Shown here: piece by piece, positions 28,262 to 38,749 of the stretch
How the letters are laid out: each line of letters starts with the position of its first letter
Numbering within the stretch: position 1 is the first letter of the stretch
Assembly (NCBI RefSeq): GCF_001064145.1
Contig: NZ_JVOJ01000027.1
Location: forward strand, 1 to 43,551
DNA: 43,551 bases
Direction of reading: 5' to 3'
Origin: Sanguibacter keddieii
GTDB taxonomy: Bacteria > Actinomycetota > Actinomycetes > Actinomycetales > Actinomycetaceae
Position numbers and translations under genes: made by a program
Notes under the pieces: generated by a model
What the model saw: only the letters and a program-made list of their open reading frames with translations
What the model was told of the DNA's origin: nothing
Database searches by the model: none

Positions 28262-30178
28262 ATGACGGTACGCAGGCTCGCCGACGGCTCTTGGGAGTCG
28301 ATCGCGACCCGAGAAGCCACCGAGGACATGAACCTGCCGAAGATGCTCCACCAGCGCGTGGCGTCTCACCCCGGGCAGGTCGCGATCGAGCGACGCTCCA
28401 ACGTCGGCGCGTGGCGCCGGGTCACCATGGAAACGTTCCTCGGGGAGGCCGACTCGCTTGCACGTGGCCTCATCGGCATCGGGCTCGAGGCCGGCGACCA
28501 CCTGGCGATCCTGGCCCCCACCTCCTACGAGTGGGCGCTCATCGACGTGGCCGCGCTGTCCTGCGGCGCAATCACCGTCCCCATCTACGAGACGGACTCG
28601 GCCTCACAGATCGCGCACATCCTGGCCGACGCCGACGTTCGCATCGTCATTACGGCCACCACGCAGCAGGCCGAGCTGGTCGAATCCGTGCGCACCGAGG
28701 GTGTCCGCCATATTCTTTCCCTGGACCGGGGTGCCGAGCGCGTCCTGACGGCAGCCGCTCAGGACGTGAGCGTCGAGCAGGTGCGCGAGCGCACCGACGC
28801 CGTGACGCTTCGCGACGAGGCGACGGTCATCTACACCTCCGGCACGACCGGTATGCCCAAGGGCGTCGTACTCACGCACGGCAATTTCATCTCGCCGATG
28901 CTGCAGGCCTACGACTTCCTGCCCGTCCTCATCAACGACCCGAAGTCGCGCTCGCTGCTCTTCTTGCCGGTCGCCCACGTCCTGGCGCGCTTCGTCATGT
29001 ACTGCCTGCTCGCCGGTCAGGGCGTCACCGCTTTCTCCCCGGACACCCGTAACCTCGTCAACGACATCGCGACCTTTAAGCCGACGATGCTCCTCGTGGT
29101 TCCGCGCGTCATGGAGAAGGTCTACAACGCCGCGGCCGCGAAGGCCGGCGGCGGCATGAAGGGCCGGATGTTCGCGTGGGCCGCCAATCAGGCGCGTGCC
29201 CTGTCCAAGGCCACCGCCTACGTCAACTCTCCCCTGCCCGAGTCTGCAGTCGCTGGTCCCGGACCCGACACGACGCCCGTTCCCGACGCCTCGGCGATGC
29301 CTTCCCCCGGCCCGTCGACTGCGCTCAAGTTGCGCGGACGCGTCGCCGACGCGCTCGTCCTGTCGAAGGTCCGCGCGATCCTGGGCCCGAACCTGCACAC
29401 GATCATCTCGGGTGGTGCTCCCCTGGCCCTCGACCTGGCGAACTTCTATCGCGGCCTGGGCATCACGCTCCTCCAGGGCTACGGACTGTCCGAGACAACC
29501 GGCCCGATCTCCGTGGAGACGCCGCAGGACTTCCCGCCAGACTCGGTGGGATTCCCGTGGCCTGGCAACCGCATGAAGATTGCTCCCGACGGCGAGCTCC
29601 TCGTCCAGGGCATCTCGGTGTCGAAGGGCTACCACAACCTGCCCGAGGCCACGGCTGAGGCATACGTCGACGGCTGGTTCAAGACCGGCGACCTCGCTTC
29701 CATCGACGACCGAGGCCATCTGCGGATCACGGGCCGCAAGAAGGAACTCATCGTCACTGCGGGCGGCAAGAACGTCTCCCCCGAGATCCTCGAAGAGTCC
29801 CTGTCGACGCACCCGCTCATCGCGAACATCATCGTGGTTGGCGACAACCGCCCGTACATCGGCGCGCTCATCGCCCTGGACACGGAGATGCTGCCCGAGT
29901 GGCTGGCCACCCATGGCCTGCCCATTGTCGATGCTGCGCAGGCCGCGAACCTGCCCGAGGTGCGCGACTCGCTAGAGAAGGCGATCGCCCGCGCCAACAA
30001 GGCCGTCTCCCGCGCCGAGTCGATCCGCCGCTACCGCATCGTCAACGCTGCCTTCACCGTGGAGAACGGCTACATGACGCCCTCCCTCAAGCTGAAGCGC
30101 CGCCGCGTCCTGGCCGACTACGCCGACGAGGTTGACGCCCTGTACGCGTCGGGCGAGGCTGCGAAGAACCAGGAGTAA
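28262..30178 (+). CDS. Long-chain acyl-CoA synthetase (AMP-binding), copy 2
   Basis: A 638-residue paralogue of the gene just upstream, clearly from tandem duplication: VIYTSGTTGMPKGVVLTH, LPVAHVLARF, GYGLSETTGP, WFKTGDLASID and TPSLKLKR occur in the same order. It differs by a Pro/Ala-rich insert near residues 325-352 (for example PDTTPVPDASAMPSPGP), in the place where copy 1 has a short FGPGLFKK linker. AAAGGA lies upstream of the ATG. Both genes probably share a transcript that ends at the hairpin at 30209. They might act on different fatty acids or be expressed at different levels. Confidence 0.92.
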   Translation: MTVRRLADGSWESIATREATEDMNLPKMLHQRVASHPGQVAIERRSNVGAWRRVTMETFLGEADSLARGLIGIGLEAGDHLAILAPTSYEWALIDVAALSCGAITVPIYETDSASQIAHILADADVRIVITATTQQAELVESVRTEGVRHILSLDRGAERVLTAAAQDVSVEQVRERTDAVTLRDEATVIYTSGTTGMPKGVVLTHGNFISPMLQAYDFLPVLINDPKSRSLLFLPVAHVLARFVMYCLLAGQGVTAFSPDTRNLVNDIATFKPTMLLVVPRVMEKVYNAAAAKAGGGMKGRMFAWAANQARALSKATAYVNSPLPESAVAGPGPDTTPVPDASAMPSPGPSTALKLRGRVADALVLSKVRAILGPNLHTIISGGAPLALDLANFYRGLGITLLQGYGLSETTGPISVETPQDFPPDSVGFPWPGNRMKIAPDGELLVQGISVSKGYHNLPEATAEAYVDGWFKTGDLASIDDRGHLRITGRKKELIVTAGGKNVSPEILEESLSTHPLIANIIVVGDNRPYIGALIALDTEMLPEWLATHGLPIVDAAQAANLPEVRDSLEKAIARANKAVSRAESIRRYRIVNAAFTVENGYMTPSLKLKRRRVLADYADEVDALYASGEAAKNQE

Positions 30179-30208
30179 CCCGGCAAGGCGCGCGGATTCA
30201 CCGGACAC

Positions 30209-30256
30209 ACCAAGCGGCCCCGGTCTCGTTCAACGACGAGGTCGGGGCCGCTTGGT
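30209..30256. terminator. Bidirectional terminator between convergent genes
   Basis: A 14-bp perfect outer stem (accaagcggccccg with its complement) and a smaller inner ctcgt/acgag pairing. It lies between the second acyl-CoA synthetase gene and the end of the five-TM gene on the minus strand. Confidence 0.75.
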
Positions 30257-30270
30257 ACGTCTCGGAGCGA

Positions 30271-30776
30271 CTATTCGTCGGCCGTGTTGCGTCCCACGAC
30301 AAAAGCCGCAAAGAGCGCAAGAAGGAAGATGACTCCGATGACCGGCATCGGGATCCAATAGAGCATCCGTCGCGAGATTTCCATGGCCGCCGACGCGACC
30401 ACGCCGATCATAAGGAACGTGTGGAACGCACGCGCCCACACGAAGCCGCCTGATTCAGCGCTCCACAGGGACACGAGTGTCATGATCAGGAACACGATCG
30501 CGACCGCATAGATTGCGATGACCGTCCCCAGCTGCCACGTGTGGCGAGCCTCCGCGTGAGCCAGAACGCTCAGGCACAAGTTGCCAAGGCCGGCGACGAA
30601 ACCACAGCCCAGTCCATAGACGCGGCTACGCCCAGCCGCGTGGGCGATGAGCGCCTTCAGAGTGAGGCCACCAGACACCACCATGAGCGCCACGACGATG
30701 AGGTGGACCCATGCGGGCCAGAAGTGAGAGAAGCCGTAGAGACCGTATGCGGGATTCATAAGATCCATACTAACCA

Positions 30777-30777
<1 letters not shown>
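30271..30777 (-). CDS. Hypothetical five-helix membrane protein
   Basis: I do not recognise the family. The 168-residue protein has about five hydrophobic helices: VHLIVVALMVVSGGLTL, GFVAGLGNLCLSVLA, GTVIAIYAVAIVFLIMTLV, FLMIGVVASAAMEIS and MPVIGVIFLLALFAAFVVG. Three ATG codons are possible starts (30777, 30768 and 30759). The first shares a base with the uvrA stop (TAATG), which suggests coupling to uvrA. GGAAG upstream is better spaced for 30768. No conserved catalytic residues stand out. Confidence 0.7.
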
Positions 30778-33647
<2,870 letters not shown>

Positions 33648-33653
33648 CCCTCG

Positions 33654-33659
33654 ATCCTA
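33654..33659 (-). promoter_or_regulatory. -10 element for leaderless uvrA
   Basis: TAGGAT at -12 to -7 before the GTG at 33647, the same hexamer and spacing as parA. Confidence 0.6.
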
Positions 33660-33691
33660 GCCGTCCTCTAGGCAAAAGCGCGGATCAGGGC

Positions 33692-33697
33692 TAGTGT
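33692..33697 (+). promoter_or_regulatory. -10 element for leaderless yciI-like gene
   Basis: TAGTGT at -12 to -7 before the ATG at 33704; no SD present. It is divergent from the uvrA promoter in a 56-base gap. Confidence 0.55.
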
Positions 33698-33703
33698 TGG
33701 GCT

Positions 33704-33985
33704 ATGGCATACTACGCAGTTGAATACGTGTACAACCCTTCAATGACCGAGACGATGGACGAGGTTCGCCCGACGCACCGCGCGTTCCTGTCCGGCCTGC
33801 TCGAGCAGGGAATCAACATTGCGTCCGGTCCCCTCGTTGGCGAGATCCCCGGCGCCCTGATCCTCATCAACGCCGAGAGCCAGGCCGACGTCGAGCGCAT
33901 CCTCAACGAGGATCCCTTCTACGTCGCCGAGGTCATCCAGGCGCGCCTCATCCGCGAGTGGAACCCCGTCATCCGGGCGTTCTGA
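33704..33985 (+). CDS. YciI family protein
   Basis: A 93-residue ferredoxin-fold protein of the YciI/YCII family, whose members are small, often dimeric and mostly of unknown activity. Seen are the strand AYYAVEYVYNP, the conserved HRAFLSGLLEQG with histidine (RPTHRAFL), ASGPLVGEIPGALILI, and DPFYVAEVIQARLIREWNPV. It is a single gene between divergent uvrA and convergent ctpE. The TAGTGT element at -12 suggests a leaderless transcript. Confidence 0.88.
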   Translation: MAYYAVEYVYNPSMTETMDEVRPTHRAFLSGLLEQGINIASGPLVGEIPGALILINAESQADVERILNEDPFYVAEVIQARLIREWNPVIRAF

Positions 33986-33999
33986 TCCATGCAAACATT

Positions 34000-34037
34000 C
34001 GAGGCCGGGGCCGGGTTCACACCCGACACCGGCCTCG
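34000..34037. terminator. Hairpin between convergent yciI-like gene and ctpE
   Basis: A 9-bp outer stem (cgaggccgg with ccggcctcg) and an inner cgggt/acccg stem, 14 bases after the yciI-like stop. Confidence 0.65.
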
Positions 34038-34055
34038 CTTCGTATCCGGTGGGGC

Positions 34056-36446
34056 TCAGCCCTCCAAGGAACGTGCAAACTGGCGCGCGTAGAAGATGCG
34101 CTGAGCGACCTCAACGAGGAGGGCGGCACAGGCACCGACGCAGACGATGATGAGCCACTCGTATCCGCTCGGCGCGACCATCGAGAAGAAGTGGCGCACG
34201 GGCGGAATCAGCACGCCGCCCACGGTCGCGGAAATGACGCTCACCAAGAGCACCCACTTCCATGTCGACAGCGGACGCGAGGTGATGACGAGCAGCCAGA
34301 TGGCACCCAGCATGAGGGAAAGAATCGCGGCCGTGGACTCGCGCGCCTGCGGCGGGCCATCGACGATCCCAAAGGCGGTGAGGGCAGCGGCTGCCAGGAT
34401 GATGCCCGTCGGCATCGCGAGCGACAGCGTGCGCTTGAGAAAGCCCGGCACGTAGCGGCGCGGGTTCGGCCATAGGGCCAGGAAGAACGCGGGAATACCG
34501 ATGGTCAGCGAATCGATGTAGCTGAACTGGCGCGGCAGGAACGGGTAGCGCCAACCGACCAGGGCAGTCACGATAACGAGGACGGCGGCGTAGGTGGTCT
34601 TGGCCAGGAACAGCGACGAGACGCGTTCCATGTTGGCGATGATGCGCCGGCCCTCCGATAGGACACCCGGCAGCACCGAGAACTTCGAGTCCACGAGGAC
34701 GATCTGCGCGACCGCCTTCGTGGCCTGCGTGCCGTTACCCATCGCGATACCCAGGTCGGCGTCCTTGAGCGCGAGGGCGTCGTTGACGCCGTCACCAGTC
34801 ATGGCCACGCAGTGATTGCGGGCCTGCAGGGCTCCGACCATCGCTCGCTTCTGCTCGGGAGTCACGCGCCCAAACACGTCGTGGTTCTCGATCGCGTCGA
34901 TGAATGCCTCAGAGGTCAGGTCTTCGGGCAGGTCACGCGCATCCATGAGACGCGCGGGCGAGCCGTCGGGCGCGGTCAGGCCCGCCTGCGCGGCCAGCGC
35001 ACCCACCGTCGTCGGGTTGTCGCCCGAGATGACGCGCACGTGCACATCCTGGGAGCGGAAGTAGTCGAGCGTCTCGGCCGCGTCGGGGCGCAGATCCTCC
35101 TCGAGAACCACGAGGGCTGCAACCGTACGGGTCACGGGAAGCTCGTCATCGGCCACGGCCTCGTCGGCGTGGACGAGGGCCACCACGCGGGAACCTTCCG
35201 CAGCGATGCTACGCACCTTCGCAAGGAGTTCCGCATTGACAGCCGAGGCCTCGTCGATGATGAACTCGGGGGCACCGAGAATCCAGGACTCGTGCCCCCT
35301 CCCCCACGCGCTCCACTTGCGGGCCGAGGAGAAGGGGACGGACCACTCGATACGCTCGGCGGCACCCGAGCGCTCAGACTCGCCGAGGTGCACCCAAATG
35401 GCCTCCGCCGTCGCGTTGGTGCGGTCGCTCGCCGCACTCGCCAGAGCGCGAAGGACCGAGGCCTCGTCACCGGAAATGACCTCGACGCCGCGCACGCGGA
35501 TGCCGCCGGTGGTCAGCGTGCCCGTCTTGTCGAGGCACAGGCAGTCCACGCGGGCGAGGACCTCGACGGCGGGGAGTTCCTGAACGAGCACACCGCGGCG
35601 TGCCAGCGTCGCCGAGCCGATCGCGAAGTTCATGGACGTCAGGAGCACCAGGCCCTGCGGGATCATGCCGATCACCGAGGCGACCGAGAGCACGAGGGCC
35701 TCGCGCCAGTCTCCCCCGTGACCGCCGGCGATCCGATTTTGCGAGTAGAAGGTCAGGACGACGATGGGAAGCAGCATAACGGAGACGACCTGCAGCACCC
35801 GGTTGATCGACGTCTGGATCTCCGAGACCGTACGCGTGAAGGCGCGCGCCTGCTCGGACAGGCCCTGCGCGTAGACGCGCTCGCCCACGGCCGTGGCCAC
35901 CATGCGGCCAGCACCCGCAACGACGCTCGTGCCGGCCAACAGCTGATCGCCCTGCTTCTTCTTCACGGGGCGCGACTCGCCGGTCAGCAGCGACTCATCG
36001 ATCTCGAGGCCCGCCGAGGACAAGACCGTACCGTCCACGCTCACCTGATCGCCGAGCGTCAGATCGATGACGTCGTCGAGCACGACATCGCGCGCTGGCA
36101 CGACCGACAGGGTGCCGTCGCGCAGGACGGACACCTGCGGAGCATCGACGATGGCAAGGGAGTCGAGGGTCCGCTTGGCACGGAGCTCAGACACGATGCC
36201 AATCACCGCGTTGATGATCATGACACCACCGAAAATGCCATCACGCAGGTCGCCGAACAGCAGAACGATGACCGACGCCGCGACGATGATCGCGTTAAAC
36301 AGCGTCAGCACGTTCTCTCGAATAATCGACGCCACCGAGCGAGACGTGCGGTCCTTCACCCGATTGACCGCGCCGCGCGCGACGCGCTCGGCGACCTCGG
36401 CGGCGCTCAGGCCACGCTCGTCAATCGTCAGGCTGTCAGCGCTCAT
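34056..36446 (-). CDS. ctpE: CtpE-like P-type cation ATPase
   Basis: An E1-E2 ATPase of 796 residues, closest in my memory to mycobacterial CtpE, linked there to calcium uptake. The actuator motif is ESLLTGESRPV, the phosphorylation site LCLDKTGTLTTGG, and the hinge MTGDGVNDALALKDADLGIAMG. About ten hydrophobic helices are present; SVIGMIPQGLVLLTSMNFAIG has the PxGL form of TM4, and no N-terminal CxxC metal domain is present. GAGGAGG lies 6 bases before the ATG at 36446, so I prefer it over GTG 36452. It overlaps the TerC gene by 11 bases. Being in a manganese-riboswitch operon with two TerC genes, manganese or calcium export or uptake are both possible. Confidence 0.9.
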   Translation of the reverse strand: MSADSLTIDERGLSAAEVAERVARGAVNRVKDRTSRSVASIIRENVLTLFNAIIVAASVIVLLFGDLRDGIFGGVMIINAVIGIVSELRAKRTLDSLAIVDAPQVSVLRDGTLSVVPARDVVLDDVIDLTLGDQVSVDGTVLSSAGLEIDESLLTGESRPVKKKQGDQLLAGTSVVAGAGRMVATAVGERVYAQGLSEQARAFTRTVSEIQTSINRVLQVVSVMLLPIVVLTFYSQNRIAGGHGGDWREALVLSVASVIGMIPQGLVLLTSMNFAIGSATLARRGVLVQELPAVEVLARVDCLCLDKTGTLTTGGIRVRGVEVISGDEASVLRALASAASDRTNATAEAIWVHLGESERSGAAERIEWSVPFSSARKWSAWGRGHESWILGAPEFIIDEASAVNAELLAKVRSIAAEGSRVVALVHADEAVADDELPVTRTVAALVVLEEDLRPDAAETLDYFRSQDVHVRVISGDNPTTVGALAAQAGLTAPDGSPARLMDARDLPEDLTSEAFIDAIENHDVFGRVTPEQKRAMVGALQARNHCVAMTGDGVNDALALKDADLGIAMGNGTQATKAVAQIVLVDSKFSVLPGVLSEGRRIIANMERVSSLFLAKTTYAAVLVIVTALVGWRYPFLPRQFSYIDSLTIGIPAFFLALWPNPRRYVPGFLKRTLSLAMPTGIILAAAALTAFGIVDGPPQARESTAAILSLMLGAIWLLVITSRPLSTWKWVLLVSVISATVGGVLIPPVRHFFSMVAPSGYEWLIIVCVGACAALLVEVAQRIFYARQFARSLEG

Positions 36447-37434
36447 CGGCACCCTCCTCGTCCATGGCGCTGCGCACCAGCGACGCGATCACGGTGATCA
36501 CCAGAGTCACGACGATGACGCCGAGCGACACGGACACCGAAATCTCCGGCGCCCACTCAACTCCTCGACCTCCGTTGATAAACGGCAGGATGTTGGCATG
36601 CAGGGCCTCAAGAATCAACTTAATACCGATAAAACTCAGGATGACGCCGAGACCGTAACCCAGGTACACGAGCTTGCCGAGGAGAGCATCCACCAGGAAG
36701 AACAGCTGTCGCAGCCCCATGAGTGCAAACACGTTGCACGCGAACACCAGGAATGCCTGCGAGGTGATGCCGAAGATCGCGGGAATCGAGTCAAAGGCAA
36801 ACATGAGGTCGGCGGAACCCAGGGCCAGCACGACGACGAACAGCGGGGTGAGGTACGTGCGTCCGCCGTGACGGTACAGCATGCGGTCGCCGATAAAGCC
36901 GTCCGTGATGGGCAGGACTCGGCGCACGACGCGGATGAACGCGTTCTCCTCATACTCATCGTCGTCGCCGCCGCCAGTCGCCGTCTCCTTGATCTGCGAG
37001 AAAGCCGTCCACAGCAGCCACACGCCGAAAATGAAGAACACCCAGGAGAAGCGCGCCACCAGCGCGGCACCCAGCAGAATGAACACGAGGCGCAGCAGCA
37101 GTGCGATGACGATGCCAAAGAGCAGCGCCTTCTGCTGGTTCTCTCGCGGGACCCGGAATGCTTTGAGGATCAGGATGAACACGAAAAGGTTGTCCACGGA
37201 CAGCGACCATTCCATCGCCCATCCCGCGTAGAACTCCTGAGCGTATAGCCACCCGTTCGTCAGCCAGATTCCGACGCCGAAGATGGCCGCCAACCCCACG
37301 TAGAACAGCGCCCAACGGGCTGCCTCGGCAGCCGTCGGCGGATGGGGACGACGGGCATGCCCGAGGAAATCGAGCGCGACCAGACCGATGGCAACGAGAG
37401 CCAGAATGCCCCACGCCCACGGGTGAACAACCAT
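36436..37434 (-). CDS. TerC family integral membrane protein, copy 1
   Basis: A member of the TerC/Alx family, several of which export manganese or deliver it to exported enzymes. The 332-residue protein has about nine helices. The conserved acidic motifs are ALSVDNL-like (EWSLSVDNLFVFILIL) and MFAFDSIPAIFGIT, whose aspartates lie in the membrane. A cytoplasmic loop has the acidic run GGGDDDEYEEN. RMLYRHGGRTYLTPLFVV is shared with the neighbouring paralogue. AGAGG precedes the ATG. It lies between its paralogue and ctpE; there is no separate riboswitch in the 58-base gap. Confidence 0.93.
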   Translation of the reverse strand: MVVHPWAWGILALVAIGLVALDFLGHARRPHPPTAAEAARWALFYVGLAAIFGVGIWLTNGWLYAQEFYAGWAMEWSLSVDNLFVFILILKAFRVPRENQQKALLFGIVIALLLRLVFILLGAALVARFSWVFFIFGVWLLWTAFSQIKETATGGGDDDEYEENAFIRVVRRVLPITDGFIGDRMLYRHGGRTYLTPLFVVVLALGSADLMFAFDSIPAIFGITSQAFLVFACNVFALMGLRQLFFLVDALLGKLVYLGYGLGVILSFIGIKLILEALHANILPFINGGRGVEWAPEISVSVSLGVIVVTLVITVIASLVRSAMDEEGADER

Positions 37435-37492
37435 GAGTACCTCTTAACTATCCGACCATGAAATTTTAGCGCTGCCCCTCGGCCGGCTCGCG

Positions 37493-38473
37493 TCACGCGC
37501 GCCGCTTGCTGGAAACCGCGAGGGAGGCCACGACCGTCATCAGGATCGTGACGACGATGAAGCCCAGAGAAAACGCGATCGACGGTTCGGGGATCGCGGC
37601 TACCTCGTGTCCACCGTTGATAAAAGGCAGCTCGTTCGTGTGCAGCGCGTGGTTGATGAGCTTGAAGCCAATGAAGCCGAGAATCGCGGCCAGGCCGTAG
37701 TGCAAGAACACGATCCGGTCGAGCAGGCCGTCTATGAGGAAGTAGAGCTGGCGCAGGCCGAGCAGCGAGAACGCGTTGGCAGCGAACACCAGGTATGCCT
37801 CGGAGGTCAGCGAGTAGATCGCGGGGATCGAGTCGACGGCGAACATGACGTCGGCGGTGCCGATCGCGATCACACACAGCAGCATCGGCGTGATGTAGGT
37901 GCGTCCGCCGTGGCGGTAGAGCATGCGCGAGCCGATCAAGCCGTCGGTGACGGGCACGACCTTCGAGACCCAGCGCACGATTGACGGCGGGCGGTACTCC
38001 TCGTCGTCGTCATCGCTGGAGCCCTCGCGGACCTGGCTGACCGCAGTCCACAGCAGCCACGCGCCGAAGATGTAGAAGACCCACGAGAAGTTTTCGATAA
38101 GCGCGGCACCCGCGAGGATGAAGATGAGGCGCAGAACCAGCGCGATGATGATGCCGGCGAGCAGCACCTCCTGCTGGTTTTTCCGCGGCACGCGGAAAGT
38201 GGACAGGATAATGACGAAAACGAACAGGTTGTCAATACTCAGCGCTTTTTCGGTGATGTAACCGCCGAGGTATTCCTGGCCGTATTGGGCTCCCCAGACC
38301 GCCCAGACGATGACGCCGAAAATGAGGGCGATCGCAATGTAGGCGACGGACCACCAGGTCGCTTCCTTGAGCGTGGGTTCGTGGGGTGTGCGGACGTGGC
38401 CGACGATGTCGACGACGATCATGGTCAGGATGATGCCAGCCAGGACGATCCAGGCAAGGGCGTGCACGTGCAT
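37493..38473 (-). CDS. TerC family integral membrane protein, copy 2
   Basis: A 326-residue paralogue of the next gene, and the first gene of the operon. It shows ALSIDNLFVFVIIL, DVMFAVDSIPAIYSLT and MLYRHGGRTYITPMLL, and an acidic loop SSDDDDEEYRPP at the matching place. The ATG at 38473 is preceded by GGAGG with an 8-base spacing. That GGAGG is inside a hairpin (38482-38508), and a yybP-ykoY aptamer lies directly upstream, so translation is probably turned on by manganese. The frame upstream to 38587 reads into the riboswitch and is not coding. Confidence 0.94.
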   Translation of the reverse strand: MHVHALAWIVLAGIILTMIVVDIVGHVRTPHEPTLKEATWWSVAYIAIALIFGVIVWAVWGAQYGQEYLGGYITEKALSIDNLFVFVIILSTFRVPRKNQQEVLLAGIIIALVLRLIFILAGAALIENFSWVFYIFGAWLLWTAVSQVREGSSDDDDEEYRPPSIVRWVSKVVPVTDGLIGSRMLYRHGGRTYITPMLLCVIAIGTADVMFAVDSIPAIYSLTSEAYLVFAANAFSLLGLRQLYFLIDGLLDRIVFLHYGLAAILGFIGFKLINHALHTNELPFINGGHEVAAIPEPSIAFSLGFIVVTILMTVVASLAVSSKRRA

Positions 38474-38481
38474 ACGTGGGG

Positions 38482-38508
38482 CCTCCGGTACGAGTCGGGT
38501 ACCGGAGG
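38482..38508 (-). promoter_or_regulatory. RBS-sequestering hairpin (riboswitch expression platform)
   Basis: A perfect 10-bp stem (CCTCCGGTAC with GTACCGGAGG) and a 7-base loop on the minus strand. Its 3' strand holds the SD of the TerC gene, and its 5' strand includes CCTCCG, the 3' strand of the aptamer closing helix. The two pairings exclude each other. Confidence 0.8.
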
Positions 38509-38613
38509 TCTCCTCCCGCCAGAAAATGCTGGCCGGTGACGCCGGAGGCCACGCCGCGTGGGCGGGCCGTCGTGATGACGACGTCACTGTTGGTGGGAGT
38601 ACTCCCCTCCGCT
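38503..38613 (-). promoter_or_regulatory. yybP-ykoY family manganese riboswitch aptamer
   Basis: The minus strand reads CGGAGG (closing helix), GGAGTA immediately after (the family's GGGGAGTA element), then GTCGTCATCACG (the second conserved loop), GC-rich stems, and GAGACC leading to CCTCCG, which closes the helix. The order and spacing agree with Rfam class yybP-ykoY as I know it. These riboswitches bind Mn2+ and often precede TerC family genes and P-type ATPases. A TAGGAT -10 at 38623-38628 places the transcript start just upstream. Confidence 0.85.
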
Positions 38614-38622
38614 AACACTTCC

Positions 38623-38628
38623 ATCCTA
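38623..38628 (-). promoter_or_regulatory. -10 element of the terC-ctpE operon
   Basis: TAGGAT on the minus strand, about 12 bases before the aptamer closing helix. No clear -35 was seen. Confidence 0.5.
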
Positions 38629-38749
38629 GCGGGTACCCGTCGAGTCGCATCCCTAGGTGCGACGTGGCGTCTGTCGCGATTCTCTCCGGGGCACTTGTCG
38701 ACGAGGCCGTGGCCGCCCCACACCGACAGGCACACGGGGCTGGCCGGCG

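Noticed and set aside
37435-37492. A second riboswitch between the two TerC genes
   Set aside because: The 58-base gap is too short and lacks the GGGGAGTA and GTCGTCA elements.
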